A stretch of DNA of 64,000 nucleotides from Priapulus caudatus (taxonomy: Eukaryota; Priapulida; Priapulimorpha; Priapulimorphida; Priapulidae), in the NCBI RefSeq assembly GCF_000485595.1, contig NW_014577089.1, forward strand, positions 290,104 to 354,103, in the 5' to 3' direction. Each line of letters begins with the position of its first letter. The stretch's first letter is position 1. A model generated the notes under the pieces. That model did no database searches and was not told the DNA's origin. It worked only from the letters and a program-made list of their open reading frames with translations. This document shows, one piece after another, positions 22,501-35,400 of this stretch. A program made the position numbers and the translations under genes.

Positions 22501-25500
22501 CTTTGATATTTACAGCCAGAACATAAGTGCACAGAGTATATATAGCAGGCTTATAAATGTCCAAACCTTTGCACATTTCTGATCAGTTGCTCTTGAAAGT
22601 GCTATACAGTATTAAAACAATCAAGGTAAAAGACTTGAAAATGCCATTAGAATAGTGCCAAATTTCGTTGCAATTTTATATTTTTCTTTTGCTATTGACC
22701 ATAATCTGTTATACATCACTATAAATTGAGCGATCGTGGAATCTGTGTTACATGTCCTTGTAGCGCTGCTGCGCTCCATCATCTAACCTTTATAAAACCA
22801 TTATAAAATCATTATAGCAGACCTGTGATTTGTTATTAGTTTTAAAATGAATTTCAGGTTGAAAATGTTCTTCAGAATAATTTGTTAAATCCATACATCA
22901 ATCTCAATCACTCAGATTGTCTCAGAATGCACCTAATAGATGTTTGCCATTTTGTAAAAATTACTTAATTATAATTTTGTTCTGAATTATGTAAAGGGTA
23001 GAGTCCAGTCAGCAGAAGTTGCTAAATAGTTGACTGGGATGGCTTATCGTTCAAGTAGTATTCATTGTCATTGGTATGGTCTGTTATTAAATTTGTATTT
23101 AAATTTTGTGTTTGCAACCTAATGATTCAGATAAACAGTCAGTTTCGCAAAAGCATTCTGCTATCAAGCCATCAAAAAGTGCTTCTGGGTCAAGTCAGCA
23201 GCTAGAGTCAAATGACGTACCATTGGCTAACACTGATGTAGAGGAAAAGAAAGAGGAACTACAAACGGTACAACCTGCACAGAAAATGGTATGTAATTGT
23301 GTTGCCACTATTATAATCATTTGATGTATGGATAAGCCTCATCATGTTCAAAAATTATTCAAGGTTATTGGTTTAAAAATCCACAGTTATTGCAAATTAA
23401 TGGATAGCTTTAATGTGTTTGTTTAACAGTTGTTTACAGTTGAATTGTATATTTAAAAGTTTAATAGCACCAAGAATAAATTGTGTTGTGTGACCTAGAT
23501 GTTTACACATGTAACAATTCATGCATTCACAGGCGTAAACAATGCATAATAAAGATAACTGAGGTAACCCAATCAAATTTATCTTAGAGAAATACTTTTT
23601 GGCAAATTTAACATATTTCATCTATGATGATGAGCAATTAAATCATTATTTGAATGTAATTTTTTTTATAGAAAAAGGTGATTCAAAAAGTGACAACAGT
23701 TAATCTCTTCCTTCATAAAGGAGATCAGCCTGATGTAATATCACAACAACGATATATGTTCTTTTTAAGGTAAAGATTTTGTATACATATGTAACTGAAA
23801 TTATTTATCTATATTATTATAATTACATTGTATGAAGGTACACAAATATCATTTGCAAATATATTGACTACACCAGGTCTGAAATTTTAAGGAAGTTCTG
23901 GTAATCAAAAGTGAAACTTTCTGGATTTGCTACAGACGTGTTGAAATCACTATAAGAAAATGTATATTGATTTATTACCTAAAAGTTGCCGGTGTCACTT
24001 AAAAATTTACAGTGTGCCCTAATATATCCTTTTATGAATCTGTATGTGCCGCTCAATGCTGAAATTGAAAACGTGAATGCATACTCATCAGCTTACATAT
24101 CATACATATTTCTGGAAAAATGTAAGATAATCATGCATACTGTTTTATACACACTGGCATATCTTGTAGTAAATGTAGAGAAAATTAGTTGGAAATTAGT
24201 GGAATCTGTACAGATTTTGAGTGTCAGATTTTGAGTTGATATTTTTGATTCATGAAGAATCAAATTCGTATGCATTAACTTGATAAAAGGTGTTTGGTAA
24301 GAACGTCTGTACAATGAACATGCAAACTCGAGATATTCAATGCATGGTTGCTATATATATGCCAATTGTTGTTTTTACATATTTTAAGTGAAACTTGCTG
24401 GTCCTACATTGTTGATTCTAGCTCTGTAGAAAGTCGTTACCCTAGCACTTGATGTGCTGCTTTGTAGAAACTTATGTATTTATGATGCTGGTAGAACAAT
24501 AGGTGATGCTGTGCCCGTGCCTCAATCAGAAGATGAACTGTATGACTTGTTACCAGAAGCCATCCAGATTGGATTTTTAGGTGAAGAGACCCTGAATGGT
24601 ATGCAGCAGGTTCTAACACAGGTATGCGTAAATGATAAGCAATAAAATATTATGATATGATATTTAATATTACAATAATATTATAGCATCATTTGACAAA
24701 GAGCTGCTCTAAATATCTAAATGTGCAAAGAAACGGTTACAGTAAACACTTTTGAGTAAATTCTGAATTCACAAGTAAGCATGGACAAGTCAATAATTAT
24801 AAGTTCTCGTGCTGTGTTTACTGCTGTGTATATCAGTACCGTAGCTAACCCATTTTGCTAGGGGGGGGGGGGGCAAAGCCATGTGTGGGTGTGTTCTTGG
24901 AAGGTGACTGCCATTGGCCATGTATTGTATCTAATTTTTCTGGGTGGCAACTGTCCCCCCTGCCCGAGTACCCACGACCATGTATATAGTTATTTTATTG
25001 TTCTACTTGTTCTGCCCTGTTGCACAGCTAACACCAGTCTTTACTGGCTACTACACACTAAAATACTACTACATCAACAGAAATCATTTCCAGGTTTTAA
25101 AACGTTTTATAAAAATCTTTGTAGTGAATAATAAACCACATAACTTTGTTGTGTTTTTACTGTTCTTCAGGTATATGCACCCTTGATATCCTTTAAGACG
25201 ACTAACACAGGCGAGCTTGACCCACAGTCCTTTAATCAGGCAAATGGAGATAGCAATACTAAGGTCATTGGTACTGCCATGAAGGAGGCAATGCCACCCA
25301 CAGAACTGAAAAGCCATGCTCTTCTGAGAGACGAGTTTCTCATCAGCATACAGAAATTTGCTGGCCACATATCGAGAACTGTCCAGCAATTGGAAGGTGA
25401 ACTTGTGTTTTGATAAATATTCTTTTGGGTTTTGTGGTAGTATTTGATGAAATTAAATGTATAGTCATTTACATAAGTCGTTAAATGTATAGTATGGAGT

Positions 25501-25989
25501 ATTTATTGATTATGTGTATTTTCCTGTACATACTACTACTAGTACAATAGTAAAAATCATTTTATTTCAATATGTTGATTTTCTCTAGTAACCTTATAAT
25601 GTGTATGTATTTTATCATATACAATAACTTCTACAGTACTTGTTCAGATATTTCTGTAGGCAGTAGCAAGACAAGTACAGTGTGCAACAGATTTGGTAAA
25701 TTGTCTGACTATATTTTGGCCTGGACTGTTGGTTCTCATGAACAAAGATGTTCCGTGGTTGCTAGTTGAGAACAATAAAATCTGTTTGCAATGTTTAAAA
25801 TCTGGTACAATAGTTGTGCTCTCTACGTACAGCTTGTATTATTCCCGACAGGGGAAGTTCACCTATATGTACCAGATCTAAAGCTGACTGACGATGACAA
25901 AGATGTGCTTGGAAAACCAGCTGTTTTACAGGAGGTAGAAAATACTGTAGCAAAATGGCAAGATCAGATATATACAGGTAATATATAGC

Positions 25990-26041
<52 letters not shown>

Positions 26042-26407
26042 TCCCACACTCCTTCCTCCATCACTCCTGTATCTTGCCCTCCATCACTCCTGCTTCCTGC
26101 CCTCTCTTCCTCTTGTTCTCTCACCCATACTGCCATATCTCTGATGTTTTCTACCTCATGAGGTGGAAAACTTCAATGCTATTTCAGAGCTGTGCTCACA
26201 CTCCATTTATACAAACTGCTGTGACTGCATATTTTATGTTGTTTAGCACTTGAGCAGGAGAAGAGCAGAGTTCCACAGGGCAAAGGTCCTCTAGCGGAGA
26301 TAGACTTCTGGAGAGAACGGAGTGGTACTCTTAGTGCACTTATAGAGCAGTTGAAGCTACCTGCTGTGAAACAAATGACAGCCATTCTGTGCAAGATTGA
26401 TAGTCAG
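19533..26407 (+). CDS. DNAH10: DNAH10 exons 1-8: N-terminal tail start
   Basis: Exons: 19533-19758, 21983-22159, 23131-23288, 23672-23769, 24468-24621, 25171-25396, 25852-25977, 26247-26407 (residues 1-442). Exon 1 begins [17 protein letters not shown]. Exons 2 and 3 are low in conservation, rich in Glu, Ser and Val, and their limits rest on splice signals and phase only. From exon 6 on ([20 protein letters not shown]) the sequence follows animal DNAH10 closely, including [20 protein letters not shown] in exon 8. This region binds intermediate and light chains and heavy-chain partners. Intron 1 is 2.2 kb and full of repeats. Confidence 0.85.
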
Positions 26408-29400
26408 GTGTGAAGACACGTCAATCGCAATTATGTGCGATTCGTTACACGATATAAACATTATCAAGAATACATAATTAAAAATATGTTCATAAATTTA
26501 TATTTTTTTATTATACTACAATTTATGTGTACTCTTTTTTGTATTTTTCACATTTTCGTTATTATGGCTTGTAATAAATACTAACTAATTAAACATAATT
26601 TCATTACTAATTTATGTCAAGTGAAAATTAACGGCGTTAATTACTTTGATCAGTATAGTAGTATAGTAGTAACTAGTTATAAAAATGTTGTGATGGCTTG
26701 TTAAAGAAGGAAGTTATGCATTTTATACAGGTGTACTTCGGTTTTGAAGATCAATGTGCAGACTTGACCAAGTATCACACAGAAGCCAAAGACAATGTAC
26801 GCTTCCTTACAACACTGGAAAGACATTTCAGAAACCTCACCTATGGTGCTAATTTTCAGGTACAGTTATAATCCATTGAAGTGTAATGAACAATAGAGTA
26901 GATTTCTCGAAATAAGTGATGATGTGAAGAATTGATATAAGAGTATTTCTCCTTAAATAGTGCTAGGTTCTTGATATATTGAGTATTTGAATAATGCTAA
27001 ATGATCGAGTAAATAAATTGATTTTAATAATTTTATTATTGTATTATGTTAAACCTATTTAGCTATATTAGTACATATAAACTATAGTAATGAGGTTTAT
27101 GACATGCAGAAAACTGGTCATGTAATGTTTGATTAACATGTATACTAGTTCTAGGTTGTGGAAATTTATAGATAAACTTTAAAAAACCATTCACAGAAAT
27201 ACTAGTAAGATCTCTGACCTTTATACATGAAACAGGCAGTCATGGAGACTATACCGTCAATGATGGCTGCTCTGCGGGTTGTGTGGATTATCTCGAGGCA
27301 TTACAATACAGACGAACGCATGGTGCCCCTAATGGAGATGATTGCCTGGGAACTGACTGATCGAGTCTCTAGGGTCATAAATCTGCGGACACTTTTCAGG
27401 TATGCAGTCACTAAACGTACACAAGTTAGGGAGCAGACTACTAGAAGAAAAAGCAATGTAGAAAGGCATAAAAGTAATTTAGTCAAATTATTTTTGTGAA
27501 AACGGGTTATTGTTAATGACTTTCATTTATTATAATTAGGAAATGCATATATGCAGTTGTGGTGTGATCATGTTAATCCTTAATAATATATATACAGAAT
27601 TATTACACCTAATTGCAAAATAATTTTATAGGGACTCGCATCAAAACGTTAAGCAGAAAACGTCGGATGCCAAGCAGTGTTTGGAATTGTGGAGCAGGTG
27701 CTATCATGAAACACGTGCTAAAATAGAAGCATCAGGTAGAGATGCTCGGTGGGAGTTTGACAAGAAGCGTCTGTTTGAGAAAACAGACTACATGTCTAAG
27801 ATCTGCGATGACCTCTTTAATATTGCACAGGTATAATTGTTAGACAATTCTATTGCCACATTGCTATACCTTTACAAATGTAATGTGTTACTCACGTTTT
27901 TCTAATAATCAAGGCAACTTGCAGGCACGTTTATTGGCCTGATATAGCAGTAAGTATTAAAATACTTGTTTGAATTTGCAGGTAATGGAGGAGTTCTATA
28001 ACATATTTGGGCCAGAACTGAAGGCAGTAACAGGAGATCCTGTGAGAATTGACAATGTGTTGAAGCGAGTAGATGCCCTCGTCCGACCAATTGAAGAGGT
28101 AATGTTGTGTAGCTGTTCAAAGTAATCAGCACTGTCAATCGAGTCTCGAGCTCAATAATGGTTGTAGAGAGTTTTTCAGTTTGCACAGGCTGGGTCCCTA
28201 GAGCTTACCTAGTTCAGGATGCAAACGTGGGCATATATAGCTGACAGATTTGGTGCCTAGGTTGGATTCGACCCATTTCAACATGCCAACGAATACAAGT
28301 GGCGTGCAATCATGGATTGGTTCAAACGTGAGGTCGTCTCCATTGAAGAGGAAGCTAAGCACTTCATTGATGAATCGTTCAAAACCCTTCGGTCCGCAGA
28401 AGGTGCCTTTGATATGCTTCTCAATTTTAAACACATTCGATCACGAGAGGCTGTCAACAGGCAGATGATGGAGAAGTTCAATGATATTCTGCTACAGTAT
28501 GCGAAAGAGGTGAGGTATTCCAACACTTTTTGCAACTTTTTTTAGAAAAGTTGGAGCTTATTTCTAAGAGAAATTATCTTAGGTAATGGTGTTACATTTA
28601 TTATGCCATTATCAGTCTTTGTAAGAAACACCAATGTTTAAAAAAAATATTTTTTAAAAGGTTGACCAAGTGGCAACATTGTTCAGGAATTTTAAAGACA
28701 ATCCACCTCTGAACAAGGATGTACCACCAGTATCGGGTGCTATCTACTGGGAGCGACATATGTTCAATAGGATAAAGCACACAGTGATTCGTTTCCAATC
28801 TCTAGATGAGATGTTCATTACAGAATCAGGGAAAGCTGTAAGTATAGCTGAGAGGGTCTATGTCCTCCAGGGTACTATCGGAGGGTACCCTCGGTACGGT
28901 TTGTTATATCGGAACGTACCCTGGTACTATCTAATATGCCGGACCGTACCTCGCCTATTCTACTAACGAGTCTAGGGAGTCGCCTACGCTTACTCCCTAA
29001 CTCTAACCTAACCCTAACCCTAACCCTAACTCTAACCATATCAGATAGTTACCAGGGTACGTTCCGATATATCGAACCGTACCCAGGGTACCCTCCGATA
29101 GTACCCTGGGGGACATAGACCCTATGAGCGTAAGTATATTTGTAAGAGTATCATGCCTATGAAAGCTAATGGAGTTTCTGGGTTTGCTATGACATTTTAA
29201 GAAACAGAAACCTTTGTTGAACATGTGCCATTATCGGTGGACACTGTGGAAAACATCTGTGAGTTTGTTAGTATAATAGCCCAGATTCATGTACAATAGT
29301 TAATATTATTATTCTACCTCTAAATCTAAATCAAAATCTAACCAGGTGCAGATTGAAATGTAATGGAAAATTCTTGTGACGTTTTCTTGTCAGGCACGGG

Positions 29401-32400
29401 CAAAGTACTTGTCAGTAGCAATGGAGATGAAAGACTATGAGGATAAAAAGTATGAATCTTGGAGGGAGCGAACAGAAGCTATAATGCCTTCACTACTCAA
29501 GCGCAACCTGCTAGCAATATCTGGTACCTCTTCTAATGGACGGCAACCCCAGTTACACCCAAGGCGCAAATCAGTTGTAAGCAGAGTTGAAAAGAGAACT
29601 GAAAGTCCAGGTAAAATGTTTCGATCCAAAATTCCTGATAAGTGTAACCTTAGAAATAACATAAGAAAATGTTATAAATGCTATACTCTCGTATCTATAT
29701 TATATTTGTATCCCCCGCGACGAAGTCGGCAGGGATAATGTGGTTTCATGTCTCCCCAGCCGCCACCGCCGCTCGGTCCGCCGCAGAGAATTTCTCTTCC
29801 GCTCTATAACTCCACCCCTAATTGACCTAGCGTGACCAAACTTGGTATACTTACACATCTTGGGGAGAAGGTGAGCAGCGTACCAAAACCAGGTCACTGC
29901 GACCTTTATTTGACCTTTACCTTGACCTTGATCATATTTCCCTTTCGCTCTCTAACTCGGCCCACTAATTGACCTAGCGCTACCAAACTTGGTATACTTA
30001 CACATCTTGGGGAGAAGGTGAGCAGCGTACCAAAACCAGGTCACTGCGACCTTTATTTGACCTTTACCTTGACCTTGATAATATTTCTTTTCCGCTCTAT
30101 AACTCGGCCCCTAATTGACCTAGCGCTACCAAACTTGGTATACTTACACATCTTGGGGAGAAGGTGAGCAGCGTACCAAAACCAGGTCACTGCGACCTTT
30201 ATTTGACCTTTACCTTGACCTTGATTATATTTCCTTTCCGCTCTATAACTCGGCCCCTAATTGACCTAGCGCTACCAAACTTGGTATACTTACACATCTT
30301 GGGGAGAAGGTGTGTCGCATACCAAAACCTGGTCACTACGACCTTTATTTGACCTTTACCTTGATCTTGATCATATTTCCCTTCTACTCTATAACTCGGC
30401 CCCTAATTGACCTAGCGTGACCAAACTTGGTATACTTTCACATCTTTGGGAGAAGGTGTGTCGCGTACCGAAACCAGGTCATTGCAACCTTTATTTGACA
30501 TTGTCCTTGACCTTGATCTTTATCATATTTTTCTTCCGCTCTATAACTCGGCCCCTAATTGACCTAGCGCGACCAAACTTCATATACTTACACATCTTGG
30601 GGAGAACACGGGGGATACATGTAGTTGGCGACAACTGCCCTTTCTAGTTTATAATAATACTGCATTTCTATGACTGAAAATAACAGTTCTTATTCATTGC
30701 TTTTAGGTCCCGGGATGAATGATGTCAACATCATCGTTAACTTCTCTCCCGACCAGATGGAAATTGTGTCCGAAGCTAAGCACATGGAACAGCTAGGGTT
30801 TCCTGTTCCTGAACTGGCCAGGAATGTTGCTTTGCAGGTAATTGTTTGTTTGGAAATTCTCCTTACATTACGGATTTTCCAATCGCAGAATTTGTGTATT
30901 CACAGTTTAATATTTGTATACTATTTCTCCAATCGCAGCACAAGATTTCCTAATTCCCTGTTACGGCTCAACTCATTTCTGCCATGCTCATCAATTCAAA
31001 CCATGAGGAACATTTCCTAGTTTGATATGTGTGCATCTTCACTTGTTACTTATTTTTGAGAGTAATGCATCATAGCAAGTTATTATACTTGCATAACAAT
31101 CCATGATGATCATGATTGACAGGAGGAAAAGTACATATTTTATGTGGATAGCCTGAATGACATGCTGGCACGGTATCACTCACTCCTGTTGTCACTTGAT
31201 CCACCTGAATACGAGCTGCTAGCAGACAACATCAAGGAGCTACGACGAGTGATTGAACCAGGAGCAAAACGACTCAACTGGAATTCGCTTGGAATCTATG
31301 ACTTCGTAGCTAAGTGTGAAAAGGTTGGTGTGCTTCAACACAATGCAAAAGTTCAATGTCTGTTTTTGGTGCATGTAACACCAAACGTTTATATGAATGA
31401 ACATTATATATTAATATACATATATTACATAATGTTCATTCATATAAATTAAAATATACATATAACAAAATTCTAAAATAATTTTCTCTAGATATTAGGA
31501 TTTTGATTTTTTTGCAGGCAATAGGAAAGTTTGAGTCAATAGTGAACCAGATACAAAAAAATGCAAAGGACATCAATCAACGAATGTTGTTGATAGAAAC
31601 AGCAGATTTCTTCACATACCCGACTTCAGGTGATGGAGGCCAGTTGCCGGATTGCAAGGTTGGTTACTGTTTGGTGTATTTTCTGATTCTTTCAATCAGT
31701 ATTCCTGAAAGGATTGTAATTAGGCTAATTATACACTATTTTACCACACTCTCATTCCCTGCAGGATTTCTTTGAGTTTTTGGAGCATGAGAGAACACGT
31801 GACTTTGAGTTGCTCACTAGGAAGTATCGTGCCATTGGCCCTCTACTCACCAAAATGGAAGGTTTGGTTGTGCATACTAATACTGGGAAATCAGCAAAAC
31901 TGGCTCCATACTATGCCTACTGGGAGAAGCGGATGTATGAATCACTATTGAAGGTACAATATACAATTGATGCAATTAATTAGTCATTCTACTGTGTAGC
32001 TAAAATGATGGTGTCAGTACTTTTCAGCTTGCCTGACATAGTTTTCAACTATAGCAGAATATCAAAACGTGTGTCCATACATCTTGTCCTTCCATCTCCT
32101 CAAAATGATAGCTGGATAAGTCGATCTGATCGTCTTACATTAATTGTTAATATTTTACATGGTGACTATTAGAAAATATGTTGTCTGGTCCAAGCTGGAT
32201 ATTAATAGTCAAATGTCAAGGGCTGAAAGGAAAACAAAACTGCCTTCAGTAATGTAAGGTATATATGACTGCTGTCATTGGTGTCATACACTCATGCTGT
32301 TGCATTGCAAATCTAAACAGCTTCACCAAGAACTTTTCTATGCGATAAAAAAATTATATTTTCAATTAAAATGACCAAAGTATCTGAAATAGTTATATTT

Positions 32401-35400
32401 GTATGTGGTACAGATTCCATGTGCACCTAATTCTCCTGTCTATTGGCAAGAGGAAATAAATAGCTTCCTCTGTGTATAGAGCATAGCAATCGCAATTCGA
32501 ACCAGATGTGTTGTTGTGTGATGTTATCTGCCTTCGTAATTTGTTAGAGAAGCTACATGTAATTGTGCTATGTAGATATGTACTCAGTGGCTGAGCACAT
32601 TTTGACAATAATTGTATCCCCCGCGACAAAGTCGGCGGGGATACTATGGTTTCATATCTGTACAGCCGCCGCCGCTAGGCCCCTAATTGACCTAGCGTGA
32701 CCAAACTTGGTCTACTTACACATCTTGGGGAGAAGGTGTGCAGCGTACCAAAACCAGGTCACTGCGACCTTTATTTGACCGTTATCTTGACCTTGATCAT
32801 ATTTCCATTCCGCTCTATAACTCGGCCCCTAATTGACCTAGCGCTACCAAAACCAGGTCACTACGACCTTTATTTGTCCTTTACCTTGACTTTGATCATA
32901 TTTCCTTTCCGCTCTATAACTCGGCCCCTAATTGACCTAGCGCTACCAAAACCAGGTCACTACGACCTTTATTTGACCTATACCTTGACCTTGATCATAT
33001 TTCTCTTTCACTCTATAACTCAGCCCCTAATTGACCTAGCGCTACCAAACTTGGTATACTTACACATCTTGGGGAGAAGGTGTGTCGCGTACCAAAACCA
33101 GGTTACTACGACCTTTATTTGATCTTTACTTTGACCTTGATCATATTTCCCTTCCGCTCTATAACTCGGCCCCTAATTGACCTAGCGCTACCAAACTTGG
33201 TATACTTACACATCTTGGGGAGAATCTGTGTCGCGTACCAAAACCAGGTCACTGCGGCTTTTATTTGACCTTGACCTTGACCTTGACCTTGATTGTATTT
33301 TCCTTCCGCTCTATAATTCGGCCCCTAATTGACCTAGCGCGACCAAACTTGGTATACTTACACATCTTGGGGAGAAGGTGTGTTACGTACCGAAACCAGG
33401 TCACTGCAACCTTTATTTGACATTGACCTTGACCTTAACCTTCATCATATTTCCCTTCCGCTCTATAACTCGGCCCCTAATTGACCTAGCGCGACCAAAC
33501 TTCGTATACTTACACATCTTGGGGAGAACACGGGGGATACATGTAGTTGGCGACAACTACCCTTTCTAGTTATACAATGTCTTTGCTGTTGCATGAGTTG
33601 TAAATCACAAGGAAGACTTCAGTTCACATAATTTAACTTCAGGTTCCACTAGTTCCACAGGTTCTATTAGTAGGTATAGATAATGAATTTTAAAATATTT
33701 TTGTTTCAGATGTAGTACTGTAGATTCTTAGGGGTCGTTCACAATTATCAACATTTTCACAAGCGTACAAAGCGTACACTTTTTCGAAACCCCCCTCCCC
33801 CCTAAAAGTGTCCGAAGAAAAATTATGATTTTTTTCAGACTATAAATTCTACATAGAGAATGAATTACATGCAAAACCGCCATCGTGCCGGTTGTTTACA
33901 CTGCTCTCGGCTGCCAGCTAGGTTTGTTGAGCGGGCCCGTGCGGGGCGCGGGCCTGCCGGGGCTCGCTGCATCATGGCGTGAGGATGCGCGCGATGCCGG
34001 CTGTGGCGCGCGGCGAGGGAAATGGATCGACATTTTTCGGAAATGCTGAAAGCGTACGGCGGGCATTGACCCCCTACCCCCCCCCCCAGCGTACGGTTTG
34101 TACGCTTGTGAAAGTGTTGATAATTGTGAACGATCCCTTAATAGTGGTGTATCTTTTGCAGCTTGTTATAAACAATCTGAAGCAGTTTAACTGTGCTGTG
34201 ATGGGCACGAGGCCCCTGTACCAGGTGGAAACCATCCTGGCCTCACCTGACGTCATTCTACATCCAGCCGTGAATGAAATCTACAAACTGATGATTGGTT
34301 GTGTCAGGGATGTAGTCGATGGGCAAGTAGTAAAGTATTATAGTATATTGTATGAGCTTATTGGTCATCCATGTGATAACAATGACAAACAAAGGATTTA
34401 GTCATCAAAGTAGGACACGTTTATAAGCTAGATAACCATTCACATGAGAGTAATAGTACACATAATGTGTATTTGTAGCACAAAGCTGTTTATCCGGTGG
34501 ATGCATGGCTCCTGTATAGAAACTCCTCCACAGAAGGTGGCGAACCAAGATGAGCCAGTTGTGTTCAGCTTCTTCTCTGATATTCCTAACCATCCAGAAG
34601 TTTGTGCCCTACTGGTCAGTTTACAAGGTGAGTGCACGGGTCTCAATGTATATGTGTTGCTAATAATATGCTCTGAGTTAAGGATTAGCTGCATATGTTC
34701 ACCAATCTGCAGTGGGGTATGTAGTCATTCTGTATTTATTAGCTGCTGCAATGCACAGTACTGATGGAGGAATATGGTGAATTGTGGTAGTAACATGACA
34801 GTGTTAATTACCACTCATGCTCACTCTCATGTATACCACACTATGCAGTCTACATTGTGCTGTAATTCGCCTGTTTAACACGCCTGGGGTGATGATATAA
34901 GTTGTTTCATTCAGAGTGTATTTATTTTGGTTATTAATTCTAATCTTGACCTGTAAACACACTCATGAACTGCTGGTAGCAGGTGCATATTTAGCCATGG
35001 TTCTTAATTGTATCCACTTTTGTTGTGTCTCTTGTGAACGAATTATAAAGATATTGTTTACTATAAGGTGATTAATTGTCTTCTTAACATGTATTCTTCA
35101 GAATCATAGATGAAGACTGTTGTAACTTTAGACATTTCAAACTGTCACAAGTAAAGCAGCAAATAAAACATTGAACTTTCTTATTAATGATGTTTCCAGA
35201 AGTAACTGATATTATTCTTATTCTAAATGGCACAATATATGTATATCTCGATAGCAAATATCCAAAAGGTGTTGGCTGGCCTACAGAGAACACTTGGTTC
35301 ATGGAAGAAGTATAGGAACCTATGGAAGTATGACAAATCGGAGACGACAGAGAAATGGGCCAATCGAAATCCATCTGTTGTCAGTTATGATGATAAGTTA

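Noticed and set aside
28990-29035. Telomere-like TAACCC repeats suggesting a chromosome end or interstitial telomere
   Set aside because: The run is short, lies inside a MITE whose other copy has the same core, and the gene continues on both sides.
32697-33569. Repeating open frames with KPGH-DLYL and LIDLALP motifs
   Set aside because: They are translations of the 145-bp tandem units of the modular element, repeated with the array.
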